A stretch of DNA of 64,000 nt from Alphaproteobacteria bacterium (GCA_026982705.1 JALSGP010000042.1:1-64000), one strand, 5' to 3'. Positions 1 through 9,572 are shown, counted from the stretch's first letter. Notes: generated from the sequence alone by a model not told the origin. Numbers and translations: made by a program.

Positions 1-805
<805 letters not shown>

Positions 806-896
806 GGTCGGACCCCTTCGTTCGTGCGTCCCTCCATCGGAGCGGACCCCGCGGACCGCGGCCCGTCGCGGCACCGCGGCCCGCATTCCGCCCGTC

Positions 897-924
897 ATGT
901 GGGGATCGCCCCGGCCGGTACAAG
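897..924 (-). promoter_or_regulatory. Sigma32 (RpoH)-type heat-shock promoter for clpB
   Basis: Reading the minus strand, CTTGTAC (924-918) is followed by a 13-base spacer and CCCCACAT (904-897). The enterobacterial sigma32 consensus is CTTGAAA, 11-16 bases, CCCCATNT, so the -10 matches 7 of 8 positions and the -35 keeps CTTG. It lies between the stop of the upstream permease gene (932) and the clpB start (805), which fits clpB having its own heat-inducible transcript. The match is seen directly; its activity is inferred. Confidence 0.6.
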
Positions 925-931
925 GCCGCGT

Positions 932-2062
932 TCAACCGTAGGGATCGGCGGCGTCCCGCAGCCCGTCGCCGAAGAAATTGAAGGCCAGCACCACCAGCAC
1001 CACCGGCACCACCGGCGCGAGCAACCAGGGATAGAGGACGATGGCGTCCACGTTCTGGGCCTCGTTCAGCAGCACCCCCCAGCTCACCATCGGCGGCCTG
1101 ACGCCGAGGCCCAGGAAGGAGAGGGCCGTCTCGCCGAGGATCATGTTGGGGATGGAAAGGGTGGCGGAGGCGATGAGGTGGGAGGCGAAGTTGGGGATCA
1201 CGTGGCGGCCGAGGATCCACAGCGGCCCCGCGCCGAACAGCCGTGCCGCCTGGACGAACTCCTCCTCCCTGAGCGCCAGCACCTTGCCCCGCACCGAGCG
1301 GGCGAGACCGGTCCAGTCGACGAGCCCGAGGATGACGGTGATGCCGAAATAGACCCACAGGGGATCCCACCACACGGGGATGGCGGCGGACAGCGCCAGC
1401 CACAGGGGGATGGTGGGGAAACAGCGGATCACCTCGATGGTGCGCTGGACCAGCCGGTCCACGAGCCCGCCGTAGTAGCCGGCGAGTCCGCCCAGCAGGA
1501 TGCCGAGGGCGAAGCTGACGGCGATGCCCACCAGGCCCACCGTGAGCGAGATGCGCGCGCCGTAGAGGATGCGCGAGAGGAGATCGCGGCCCAGCCGGTC
1601 GGTGCCCAGCAGATGGAGGCTCGAGCCCTCCGCCGGACACACCAGATGCCGCTCCGCCTCCCACAGGTTCCACAGCCGGTAGGGATCGCCGCGGCAGAAG
1701 AAGCGCAGCGGACGGGGACGGCTCCGGTCCTCCACGTACACCCGCCGCATGGTGGCGAGGTCGAGGGTCATGCGCAGATCGTAGACGAAGGGGCCCACGA
1801 AGCGTCCCTCGTGGAACAGGCGCACCGGCTGCGGTGGCGCGTGGATGGCGGCGGGATCGCGGCTGTCGCGGGCATAGGGGGCGAGGAACTCGACGAAGGG
1901 CAGCAGGGCGTAGAGGAAGGCGAGGAAGCCGAGACTCCAGACGGCGAGGCGGTGGCGGCGGAAGCGGCGCAGCACCAGCCGCCACTGCGGGAGCACCTCC
2001 ACCGCCTCGCTCCCCGCCTCCTCCCCGGGCCGCCAGGGCGCCGGATCCACGTAGCGGCTCAT
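932..2062 (-). CDS. Peptide/oligopeptide-type ABC transporter permease (DppC/YejE-like)
   Basis: This is the inner-membrane permease subunit of a peptide-class ABC importer, 376 residues. An N-terminal membrane segment (about 35-55) is followed by a long periplasmic insertion (about 70-150), typical of the OppC-like subfamily that works with solute-binding proteins of about 600 residues. The core begins at LLGTDRLGRDLLSRILYG and carries five more membrane segments and the EAA loop facing the ATPase (EEEFVQAARLFGAG). It overlaps the stop of the upstream permease by four bases (ATGA), so the two are translationally coupled. No ATPase or binding protein adjoins it. The likely partners are the genes at 19746-23434. 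Confidence 0.9.
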   Translation of the reverse strand: MSRYVDPAPWRPGEEAGSEAVEVLPQWRLVLRRFRRHRLAVWSLGFLAFLYALLPFVEFLAPYARDSRDPAAIHAPPQPVRLFHEGRFVGPFVYDLRMTLDLATMRRVYVEDRSRPRPLRFFCRGDPYRLWNLWEAERHLVCPAEGSSLHLLGTDRLGRDLLSRILYGARISLTVGLVGIAVSFALGILLGGLAGYYGGLVDRLVQRTIEVIRCFPTIPLWLALSAAIPVWWDPLWVYFGITVILGLVDWTGLARSVRGKVLALREEEFVQAARLFGAGPLWILGRHVIPNFASHLIASATLSIPNMILGETALSFLGLGVRPPMVSWGVLLNEAQNVDAIVLYPWLLAPVVPVVLVVLAFNFFGDGLRDAADPYG

Positions 2063-3054
2063 CGCTCGAGGCGCCCGAAGCGCACCCGCGGGTCCACGAG
2101 GGCGAGGAGGATGTCCGAGAGCAGCATCCCCAGCACCACCAGCACCGCCTCCAGCATCAGGAAGGAGCCGGCGAGATACATGTCCTGGGTCTGCAGCGCC
2201 CGCACCAGCACCGGCCCGGTGGTGGGCAGCGACAGCACCACCGACACCAGCGCCGAGCCGGAGATGAATTCCGGCAGCAGACTGCCGATGTCGGCGACGA
2301 AGGGGACCAGCGCCATCCGCAGGGGATAGCGCAGCAGCAGCCGCCGGCGGGGCACGCCCTTGGCGCGGGCCGTGACGACGTAGGGCTTCCTCAGCTCGTC
2401 CAGCAGATTGGCGCGGATGCGGCGGATGGTGGCGGCGGTGCCGGCGGTGCCGATCACCACCACCGGCACCCACAGATGCTCCAGCACCGACAGGAACTTC
2501 CCCCAGCTCATGGGGGCGTCGAGATATTCGGGATCCACCAGCCCGCCGATGGAGGTGCCGAACCAGACGTTGGCGAGGTAGACCAGCACCAGCGCCAGCA
2601 GGAAGTTGGGGGTGGCGAGGCCCAGGAAGCCCAGGAAGGTGAGGCCGTGGTCCGCCCAGCTGTAGCGGTGGGTGGCGGAATAGAGAGCGATGGGAAAGGC
2701 CACGATCCAGGTGAACAGCACCGTGGCGAAAGAGACGACGAAGGTGAGGAACACGCGGTCGCCGATCACCTCCGTGACCGGCCGATCGTATTCGAAGGAC
2801 CAGCCGAGATCGCCGTGGAGCAGTCCCCACAGCCAGGTCAGATAACGCTCGAGGAACGGGCGATCGAGACCGTAGAGCTCGCGCAGATAGGCGATCCGCT
2901 CCTGCGAGACCGCCTCGCCCTGGGCCTGCATCTCGGCGATCTGCGCCGAGAGATAGTCGCCCGGCGGCAGTTCGATGATCACGAAGGTGACGAAGCTGAT
3001 CAGCAGCAGCGTCGGCACCGCTCCCAGGAGCCGGCGCAGCACGTAGCCCGGCAC
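2059..3054 (-). CDS. Peptide/oligopeptide-type ABC transporter permease (DppB/YejB-like)
   Basis: This is the first permease subunit of the same importer, 331 residues. The N-terminus MPGYVLRRLLGAVPTLLLIS is the usual first membrane helix of the DppB family. A periplasmic domain with PPGDYL and six membrane segments follow, with an EAA-type loop around VVTARAKGVPRRRLLLRYPL. Translation starts at GTG (3054), only six bases after the tenA stop, so tenA and both permease genes form one transcription unit. The class is clear, but the substrate cannot be read from the permeases. Confidence 0.9.
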   Translation of the reverse strand: MPGYVLRRLLGAVPTLLLISFVTFVIIELPPGDYLSAQIAEMQAQGEAVSQERIAYLRELYGLDRPFLERYLTWLWGLLHGDLGWSFEYDRPVTEVIGDRVFLTFVVSFATVLFTWIVAFPIALYSATHRYSWADHGLTFLGFLGLATPNFLLALVLVYLANVWFGTSIGGLVDPEYLDAPMSWGKFLSVLEHLWVPVVVIGTAGTAATIRRIRANLLDELRKPYVVTARAKGVPRRRLLLRYPLRMALVPFVADIGSLLPEFISGSALVSVVLSLPTTGPVLVRALQTQDMYLAGSFLMLEAVLVVLGMLLSDILLALVDPRVRFGRLER

Positions 3055-3060
3055 GGCCGT

Positions 3061-3738
3061 CTACTCCGTCGCCTCGACCGGCCAGTCCTCGAGCCGCCAG
3101 GCCGCGTCCCAGAACATCCACTCGAGCCGGCTGGAAGCGAGATGGGCCTCGCGCATGCGTGCGCGCACCGCGTCACCGGCCTCCGCCCACGCCCGGTCGG
3201 CGAGGGCGAGGATGCGGCGGACCTGGTCGGCGAAGGCCTCGTCGGCGTAGGTGTCGATCCAGCGCTGCCAGGGATTGCCGGGGCGGCTTTCGGCCAGCAG
3301 CACCTTCCCCACCTCGTGATAGATGTGGAAACAGGGCACCAGCGCCGCCAGCGCCACCGGCCAATCGTCGCCGGCGGCGGTGGAGATCAGGAAGTGACCG
3401 TAGGCGAAGCAGGTGGGCGAGGGCCGCGAGGCGGCGAAGGCGGCCTCGTCGATGCCGAAGTCCCGGAAGAAGCCGTCGTGGAGCGCCCGTTCCACCACGA
3501 TGGCGTCGTGGGAGGCACGGGCCAGCTCCACCTGCCCCTCCACCGTCGGCGCCCGCGCCGCCGCCAGCGCCAGCGCGCGGGCGAACAGGGCGAGATAGTG
3601 GGCGTCCTGGACCATGTAGTGGACGAAGCGCTCGCGCGCGAGGGAACCGTCGGCGAGGCCGCGCACGAAGGGATGGTCGAGGATGCGCCGGAAGAGGGGC
3701 GCGATCTCGTCGAACATGCGGGCGGAGAAGCCGCTCAC
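3061..3738 (-). CDS. tenA: TenA-family aminopyrimidine aminohydrolase / thiaminase II
   Basis: TenA enzymes hydrolyse aminomethyl- and aminopyrimidines, salvaging the pyrimidine half of degraded thiamine in the cytoplasm. The 225-residue, all-helical protein has the usual length. The residues expected from Bacillus subtilis TenA (Asp44, Cys135, Glu205) fall at D45 (MVQDAHYL), C136 (VPCFHIY) and E206 (RLEWMFW), so the active site looks intact and of the Cys type. It is the first gene of an operon with two peptide-type ABC permeases six bases downstream. That suggests, without proving, that the importer handles a thiamine breakdown product or related molecule. Confidence 0.92.
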   Translation of the reverse strand: MSGFSARMFDEIAPLFRRILDHPFVRGLADGSLARERFVHYMVQDAHYLALFARALALAAARAPTVEGQVELARASHDAIVVERALHDGFFRDFGIDEAAFAASRPSPTCFAYGHFLISTAAGDDWPVALAALVPCFHIYHEVGKVLLAESRPGNPWQRWIDTYADEAFADQVRRILALADRAWAEAGDAVRARMREAHLASSRLEWMFWDAAWRLEDWPVEATE

Positions 3739-3828
3739 CCTGTCGATCCTCCGAGGCTCGCGTTGTCGCGGGACGCATCCGGCTTATCTCGCCCGCCGGG
3801 GTCGTGGCAACGGTCGGGAGACGGGACC

Positions 3829-4209
3829 ATGGCGGGACGGAGAGCGGCCGACTTCGTCGCCGAGGCGCGACAGGTGGTGGAGGCCGTGCAGCCGGAGGAG
3901 GCGGCGAAGCTGCTCAACCGCGAGGACGTGGTGTTCGTGGACGTGCGCGAGGAGACGGAGCGGCGCCAGGGCACCGTCCCGGGCTCCGTCCACGTCCCCC
4001 GCGGCCTCCTCGAATGGTACGCCGATCCCACCCTGCCGGTGCACAAGTCGGAGCTGTCGCCGGACAAGACGCTGGTGGTCTTCTGCGCCGCCGGCGGCCG
4101 TTCCATCCTCGCCGCGAAGACCCTCAAGGAGATGGGCTATCCGCGGGTGGTCAACCTCGAGGGCGGCTTCAACGCCTGGCGCGAGAAGGGACTGCCCGTG
4201 GGTCACTGA
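3829..4209 (+). CDS. Single-domain rhodanese-like sulfurtransferase
   Basis: This 126-residue protein consists of a single rhodanese domain. The active-site loop CAAGGRS places the persulfide-carrying cysteine at C86. The first conserved block VVFVDVREETE (34-44) and the C-terminal EGGFNAWREKGLP are typical. No signal peptide is seen, so it should act in the cytoplasm as a sulfur carrier or thiosulfate-type sulfurtransferase; the acceptor is unknown. It diverges from tenA across about 90 bases, and its last seven bases overlap the 3' end of nagA on the other strand. ATG 3829 was chosen because the family N-terminus starts about there. Confidence 0.9.
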   Translation: MAGRRAADFVAEARQVVEAVQPEEAAKLLNREDVVFVDVREETERRQGTVPGSVHVPRGLLEWYADPTLPVHKSELSPDKTLVVFCAAGGRSILAAKTLKEMGYPRVVNLEGGFNAWREKGLPVGH

Positions 4210-5300
4210 GCGGGGTCCAGGGGCGCGCCGCCGAGATGGATCCGCGCCAGCTCCGGTCCCGCCTCGAACACCAGCAGATCGGCGCGCAGACCGGGCGCGA
4301 TCCGTCCGCGATCGGCGAGCCCCAGATAGTCCGCCGGCACGGTGGCGACCATGCGCACCGCCGTCAGGGGGTCGAGGCCGATGGCGAGGAGGCGGGCGAA
4401 GGCGCGGTCGGTGGTGAGGACCGAGCCGGCGAGGGTGCCGTCCTCGAGTTCCACCCGCTCGCCGCGGCGCCGGACCGTCCGGCCGCCCAGCCGGTGGGGG
4501 CCGTCGGGCATGCCGGCGGCGGCGACGGCGTCCGTCACCGCGTAGAGGCCGGGGATGGCGCGGCGGGCGGCGTGGATGGCGGCGGGGTGGACGTGGTGGA
4601 GATCCGGGATGATCTCCGCGTAGCGGGCGTGGGCGAGCGCACAGCCCACCGCTCCCGGTTCGCGGTGGTGCAGTCCGCTCATGGCGTTGTAGAGATGGGT
4701 GAAGCCCGCGGCGCCGGCCTCCAGCATCGCCCGCGCCGCCGCATAGTCGCAGCGGGTGTGGCCGATCTGGACGCGGACCCCGTGCTGCCGGAAGAGAGCG
4801 AGCAGGCGCCCGCGGGGATCCGCCTCGGGCGCGAGGGTGACCACCCGCACCGGCCCCGCCGCGAGGAGGGCGCGGGCGAGGTCCGGATCGTCGCGCCGGG
4901 TGTGGGGCGGCTGGGCCCCCAGCGCCCGCGGGTCGAGGAAGGGCCCCTCGAGATGGAGGCCCAGCACCCGCGCCTCCTCGCGACCGGGCGCCCGCACCAC
5001 CGCCCCCACCGCCGCCGCCGCCCGCAGCAGCGTCTCCCTCGGCGCGCAGACGGTGGTGGCGAGCAGGGCGGTGGTGCCGTGGCGCAGGTGGAAGGCGGCC
5101 ATGTGGCGCACCGCCGCCTCTCCCTCCATCACGTCGGCCCCGGCGCCGCCGTGGACGTGGAGATCGACGAAGCCGGGGGTGACCAGCGGCCACTCCGGCG
5201 CCGCCGGGTCCTCCTCCACCGCCAGGATCGTCCCGGCGAAGCGCACGCGCCCGCGCACCACCCGCTCGCCGGTGACGATGCGCCCGCGGATCTCGCGCAT
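4203..5300 (-). CDS. nagA: N-acetylglucosamine-6-phosphate deacetylase
   Basis: NagA removes the acetyl group of N-acetylglucosamine 6-phosphate, giving glucosamine 6-phosphate for murein and amino-sugar recycling. The 365-residue amidohydrolase shows the HVH pair (48-50), the metal ligand E118 in GLHLEGPF, H181 (IGHTRCDY), H202 (THLYNAMSGL) and the catalytic D257 in AVTDAVAAAG. All match the known enzyme. It diverges from anmK across 41 bases. NagA and AnmK act in the same recycling pathway, so the shared intergenic region probably drives both. Confidence 0.95.
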   Translation of the reverse strand: MREIRGRIVTGERVVRGRVRFAGTILAVEEDPAAPEWPLVTPGFVDLHVHGGAGADVMEGEAAVRHMAAFHLRHGTTALLATTVCAPRETLLRAAAAVGAVVRAPGREEARVLGLHLEGPFLDPRALGAQPPHTRRDDPDLARALLAAGPVRVVTLAPEADPRGRLLALFRQHGVRVQIGHTRCDYAAARAMLEAGAAGFTHLYNAMSGLHHREPGAVGCALAHARYAEIIPDLHHVHPAAIHAARRAIPGLYAVTDAVAAAGMPDGPHRLGGRTVRRRGERVELEDGTLAGSVLTTDRAFARLLAIGLDPLTAVRMVATVPADYLGLADRGRIAPGLRADLLVFEAGPELARIHLGGAPLDPAQ

Positions 5301-5341
5301 CGTGACGCGTCTCCCGCCCGCACCGGCCCGGAGGATCCCCG

Positions 5342-6565
5342 GTGAGCCGCCCGGTCCTCGCCCTCGGCCTCATGAGCGGCACGTCCATGGACGGGATCGA
5401 CGTGGCGCTGCTGGAGACCGACGGCCGCGGCACGGCCCGTCCCCTGGGCGGCCGCACCTTCCCCTACCCCGAGGCCTTCCGCAAGCGCCTGGCGGCGGCG
5501 GTGCGGGCGGTGACGCCAGCGGCTCCGGAGGCGCGGGCCCTCGCCCGCGAGCTCACCGACCGCCACGCCGAGGCGGTGGAGGCCTTCCTCGCCGGCCGTC
5601 CGGAAGGGCACCGCCGCATCGAGGTGGTGGGATTCCACGGCCACACCCTGCGCCATCGTCCCCGTCTCGGCGAGACGGTGCAGCTCGGCTGCGGGGCCCG
5701 TCTCGCCCGCCGCCTCGGGCTTCCGGTAGTGAGCGACTTCCGCTCCGAGGACGTGCGCCGGGGCGGTCAGGGCGCGCCGCTGGTGCCCCTCTACCACGCC
5801 TGTCTGCTGGCCCACCGGCCGCCGCCGCAGGCGGTGCTCAATCTGGGCGGCATCGCCAACCTCACCTGGATCGGACCCGGCGGCGCGCTGCGCGCCGGCG
5901 ACGTGGCGCCCTGCAACGCGCTCCTCGACGACTGGGTGCGTCGGCACACGGGCCTCCCGTTCGACCGGGACGGCGAGGTGACCCTGCGGGGACGGGCGGA
6001 TCCCGCGCGGGTGGCGGCGGTGCTGGCGCACCCCTTCTTCGCGCGGCCGCCGCCGCGCAGTCTCGATCGCCTCGACTTCGACACGGACTTCCTCACCGGC
6101 CTCGATCTCGCCGACGGGCTCGCCACGGCGGCGGCGCTGGTGGCGGAGGCGACGGCGCGGCTGCTGGCGGTCCTGCCGGCGCCGCCGCGGCGGCTGTGGC
6201 TCACGGGCGGCGGCCGTCGCAACCGCGGCCTCGTGCGGGCGCTGGCCCGGCGTCTCGCCGTGCCGGTGGCGCCGGTGGAGGCGCTGGGTCGCGACGGCGA
6301 TCTGCTGGAGGCGGAGGCCTTCGCCTATCTGGCGGTGCGGGTGTGCCGGGGACTACCTACGAGCCTTCCGGAGACCACGGGTGTCGTCGAGCCGGTCCGC
6401 GGCGGCGTCCTCCACCGGCCGGAGAGCGAAGGAGCGCACGCCGGCGGTCCGCACCGTCTCGCTCACGGCGAAGAAGGTGGGGATCGCCAGGATCAGGAAC
6501 GGCCAGGACCAGGGCCGGAGCCAGGTCTCGACGGCGAGCCAGAGGAGCAGCCCGGCGGCGAGTGA
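5342..6565 (+). CDS. anmK: Anhydro-N-acetylmuramic acid kinase, with an unusual C-terminal tail
   Basis: AnmK opens the 1,6-anhydro ring of anhydro-MurNAc taken up from murein turnover and phosphorylates it. The ATP-binding block MSGTSMDGID (11-20) and FHGHTLRHRP are intact, and the family normally ends soon after GGVLHRP, here at residue 360. This reading frame goes on for 47 more residues, rich in Gly, Glu and Pro, and ends at 6565, overlapping a convergent small gene on the other strand by about 210 bases. The tail looks like an antisense shadow of that gene, so it may be a read-through extension without function. The start is GTG at 5342. Confidence 0.93.
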   Translation: MSRPVLALGLMSGTSMDGIDVALLETDGRGTARPLGGRTFPYPEAFRKRLAAAVRAVTPAAPEARALARELTDRHAEAVEAFLAGRPEGHRRIEVVGFHGHTLRHRPRLGETVQLGCGARLARRLGLPVVSDFRSEDVRRGGQGAPLVPLYHACLLAHRPPPQAVLNLGGIANLTWIGPGGALRAGDVAPCNALLDDWVRRHTGLPFDRDGEVTLRGRADPARVAAVLAHPFFARPPPRSLDRLDFDTDFLTGLDLADGLATAAALVAEATARLLAVLPAPPRRLWLTGGGRRNRGLVRALARRLAVPVAPVEALGRDGDLLEAEAFAYLAVRVCRGLPTSLPETTGVVEPVRGGVLHRPESEGAHAGGPHRLAHGEEGGDRQDQERPGPGPEPGLDGEPEEQPGGE

Positions 6566-6640
6566 ACCGCGGATCACGACCGGACGGCGGAGGCACGCGC
6601 CGTTCCGCATCCGTCCGGCGAGCCGTCCCGTCGCGATCAT
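6353..6640 (-). CDS. Small membrane protein, paralogue of the 57-residue protein at 6765-6938
   Basis: I do not recognise the family. Starting from the ATG at 6640, the protein has 95 residues: a basic N-terminus, a hydrophobic stretch at about 26-60 and a polar C-terminus. The segment WLAVETWLRPWSWPF closely resembles WLAFESWYRPLSWTF in the next gene upstream on the same strand, so the two are tandem paralogues. That similarity is the main reason to believe the gene, since its 3' half lies opposite the anmK tail. A later start at 6610 is possible. Its role is unknown. Confidence 0.55.
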   Translation of the reverse strand: MIATGRLAGRMRNGACLRRPVVIRGSLAAGLLLWLAVETWLRPWSWPFLILAIPTFFAVSETVRTAGVRSFALRPVEDAAADRLDDTRGLRKARR

Positions 6641-6764
6641 GCCCGTGTCTCCACGATGCGCGTCCCGCCCCCGGGACGTCCGGACGAGTATCGTCGTGAC
6701 GAAACGGGAACGCAACCGGATATGCCGGTTTCCACGCATGGCCGACACATGAACGCCCCTCCGC

Positions 6765-6938
6765 TCACTCCCGGCCGGGAACGCGCAGCAGATGGACCAC
6801 CGCCACGAAGGCGACGGCGAGGGCGAGGAAGAAGGTCCAGGACAGGGGCCGGTACCAGCTCTCGAAGGCCAGCCAGGCGACGGCGCCGGTCGCCGCCGAC
6901 AGGCGGAACCACAGGCGTTCCAGGTGTTCGCGGATCAC
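6765..6938 (-). CDS. Very small Trp-rich membrane protein (57 residues)
   Basis: I do not recognise the family. The GTG start at 6938 follows a good ribosome site (GGGGAGG, four bases before the start codon). The 57 residues carry a short basic N-terminus (MIREHLERLWFRL), two hydrophobic stretches (about 15-27 and 33-51) separated by ESWYRPLSW, and a basic end. The WLAxE(S/T)WxRPxSWxF signature recurs in the downstream gene at 6353-6640. Both probably sit in the inner membrane. The pair lies between anmK and the Lon-family operon and is transcribed away from the latter. Confidence 0.6.
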   Translation of the reverse strand: MIREHLERLWFRLSAATGAVAWLAFESWYRPLSWTFFLALAVAFVAVVHLLRVPGRE

Positions 6939-7160
6939 GGAGCCTCCCCGTCCCGCCCGCACGGCGGTCCCGCTGTGGTACGGTGCGACCCTCGTCGCCC
7001 CTCTCGATATGCGAAGTGATGCGCCGGCGCCAGCGCACCAGCCCCCGGATCCCTCCGGATGTCCGCACACGCGATCGTGATCCCACACGAGGCGAGGACA
7101 CGTCCCTTCCCTGCCCCGGTGCGGGCGTGTAGAGGCGGATGGAGGGCAGGGGACGCGACG

Positions 7161-9572
7161 ATGCGCGAACTGGCGGCGGAGGAGCTGGCCTGGCGTTGTC
7201 CCGTGGCGGAGCTCGGCTTCGCCACCACCGCCGAACTACCGGACCTCGACGGCATCGTCGGTCAGGCGCGGGCGGTGGAGGCCCTGGACTACGCCCTCGC
7301 CGTCGGCCGCCGCGACCACAACGTCTACGCCTTGGGCCCGCCCGGGGTCGGCCGCCACACGGTGGTGCGGCGACTGCTGGAGACCCATGCCCGCCGTCGG
7401 CCGGCGCCCGACGACTGGGTCTACGTCAACGATTTCGCCGATCCGCACCGGCCGCGGCCGCTCCGACTGCCGGCGGGCCGCGGCCGCGCCTTCCGCGACG
7501 ATTGCCACCAGCTCCTGGGCGATCTGGTGGAGGCCCTGCGCAACGCCTTCGAGAGCGAGGAATACCGGACCCGCCGCCAGCTCCTCGAGAAGGAGGTGGA
7601 GGAGCGGCAGAAGCAGGCCATCGCCCGGGTGGAGGAGGAGGCGCGGCGCCGGAGCATCGCGCTGCTGCGCACCCCCATGGGCTTCGTCTTCGCGCCCACC
7701 GTCGAGGGCCGGGTGATGCCGCCGGAGCGCTTCCAGCAGCTCCCCGAGCCGGTGCGTCACGAGATCGAGGCGCAGATCGAGGCGCTGCAGCGGCGGCTGG
7801 AGGCCGCGCTCCGGGACATGCCCGCCTGGATCAAGGAGATGCGCGAGAAGATCCGCCGTCTCAACGTGGAGACGGCGACGGTGGTGGTGGACTATCTGGT
7901 GGGCCAGCTCGCCCGCCGCTGGCAGGATCTCCCCGAGGTGGTGGACCATCTGGGGGCGCTGCGGCGCGACGTGATCGAGCGGGTGGAACTGTTCCTCGCC
8001 CTGCCCGAGCAGGTGCGGCCGGCGGCGGCGGGCGTGGAGGAGACGCACCCGCTGTTCCGCCGCTACGCCGTCAACCTGCTGGTGGACCACGCCGACACCA
8101 CCCACGCGCCGGTGGTCCACGAGGACGATCCCGGTTTCGAGCATCTGGTGGGGCGCATCGAACACCGGGTGGAGATGGGCGCGCTCTTCACCGACTTCCT
8201 GCTGGTGCGGCCGGGGGCGCTGCACCGGGCCAATGGCGGCTATCTGATCCTCGACGCCCACAAGCTGCTGGCCCGCCCCTTCGCCTGGGACGCCCTCAAG
8301 CGGGCGCTCTCGCGCGGCCGCATCCGCATCGAGCCCGCGACCTCCGGCCTCGGTCTGCCGCTCACCGTCTTCCTGGAGCCGGAGCCCATCCCCCTCGACC
8401 TCCAGGTGGTGCTGGTGGGGGACCGGCTGCTCTACTATCTGCTGTCGGAGCTGGACCCGGAGTTCCCGCGGCTGTTCCGCATCGCCGCCGATTTCGACGA
8501 GCGGGTGCCGCGGCGGCCCGAGACGATCACCCTCTATGCCCGCTTCGTCGCCGAACGGGCCCGGCGCGAACGCCTGCGCCCCTTCGCGGCGGAGGCGGTG
8601 GCGCGGGTCCTGGAGGAGGCGGTGCGCGCGGCGGAGGACCGCGACGAGTTCTCCGCCGACTTCGCCCGCCTCGGGGACCTGCTGCGGGAGGCGGACCATC
8701 TCGCCGGCCGCGCCGGCCGCGAGGTGGTGACGGCGGAGGACGTGGAGGCGGCGGTGGCGGCGCGCACCCGTCGTGCCGCGCGCCTCCACGAGCGCACCCT
8801 TGAGGCCATCGAGCGGGAGGTGGTGCGCATCCCCACGAGCGGACGCGCGGTGGGCCAGATCAACGGCCTGTCGGTGTTCACCCTGGGCGGCCACAGCTTC
8901 GGCCGGCCGAGCCGGATCACCGCCCGCGCCCGCATGGGCGGCGGCCGGGTGGTGGACATCGAACGGGAGGTGGCGCTGGGGGGGCCCGTCCACTCCAAGG
9001 GGGTGCTGATCCTCACCGGCCATCTCATGGCCCGCTACGTGCCGGACATGCCGCTTTCCCTCTCCGCCACCCTGGTGTTCGAACAGAGCTACGGGACGGT
9101 GGAGGGCGACAGCGCCTCGGCGGCGGAACTGCTGGCGCTGCTGTCGGCCATCGCCGAGGTCCCGCTGGCCCAGAACCTCGCCATCACCGGCAGCGTCGAC
9201 CAGCACGGCCACGTCCAGGCCATCGGCGGCGTCAACGAGAAGATCGAGGGCTTCTTCGACCTCTGCGCCCGCCGCGGGCTCGACGGCAGCCACGGGGTGG
9301 TGATCCCGCGGGCCAATCTGCGCCATCTCCAGCTCCACCGGCGGGTGCGCGAGGCGGTGGCGGCGGGGCGCTTCCACGTGTGGGCGGTGGACCGGGTGGA
9401 CGAGGCCATCGAACTGTTCACGGGCCTCCCCGCCGGAACGCGGGGACCCGACGGCCACTATCCGGAGGGCAGCTTCCACCGACGGGTGGAGGAACGGCTC
9501 CGGGCCTTCGCCGAGGCGCGCCGGCGCTTCGGCGGGGGCGAGGGGGACGAGCGGCGGGATCCGGGACGATGA
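7161..9572 (+). CDS. Lon-related ATP-dependent protease (AAA_32/YcbZ type)
   Basis: This 803-residue protein couples an AAA+ module to a C-terminal Lon-type serine protease domain, the layout of the YcbZ/LonH-like group rather than classical LonA. The P-loop reads GPPGVGRHT, with Arg where Lys is usual; this is a known feature of the group. A helical insertion (about 130-250) precedes the second half of the AAA+ fold. The protease domain shows the catalytic serine in VEGDSASAAE (near 650) and the lysine in GGVNEKIEGFF (near 692). ATG 7161 was chosen because the conserved sequence begins there and a purine-rich site precedes it. It heads a four-gene operon. Confidence 0.9.
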   Translation: MRELAAEELAWRCPVAELGFATTAELPDLDGIVGQARAVEALDYALAVGRRDHNVYALGPPGVGRHTVVRRLLETHARRRPAPDDWVYVNDFADPHRPRPLRLPAGRGRAFRDDCHQLLGDLVEALRNAFESEEYRTRRQLLEKEVEERQKQAIARVEEEARRRSIALLRTPMGFVFAPTVEGRVMPPERFQQLPEPVRHEIEAQIEALQRRLEAALRDMPAWIKEMREKIRRLNVETATVVVDYLVGQLARRWQDLPEVVDHLGALRRDVIERVELFLALPEQVRPAAAGVEETHPLFRRYAVNLLVDHADTTHAPVVHEDDPGFEHLVGRIEHRVEMGALFTDFLLVRPGALHRANGGYLILDAHKLLARPFAWDALKRALSRGRIRIEPATSGLGLPLTVFLEPEPIPLDLQVVLVGDRLLYYLLSELDPEFPRLFRIAADFDERVPRRPETITLYARFVAERARRERLRPFAAEAVARVLEEAVRAAEDRDEFSADFARLGDLLREADHLAGRAGREVVTAEDVEAAVAARTRRAARLHERTLEAIEREVVRIPTSGRAVGQINGLSVFTLGGHSFGRPSRITARARMGGGRVVDIEREVALGGPVHSKGVLILTGHLMARYVPDMPLSLSATLVFEQSYGTVEGDSASAAELLALLSAIAEVPLAQNLAITGSVDQHGHVQAIGGVNEKIEGFFDLCARRGLDGSHGVVIPRANLRHLQLHRRVREAVAAGRFHVWAVDRVDEAIELFTGLPAGTRGPDGHYPEGSFHRRVEERLRAFAEARRRFGGGEGDERRDPGR

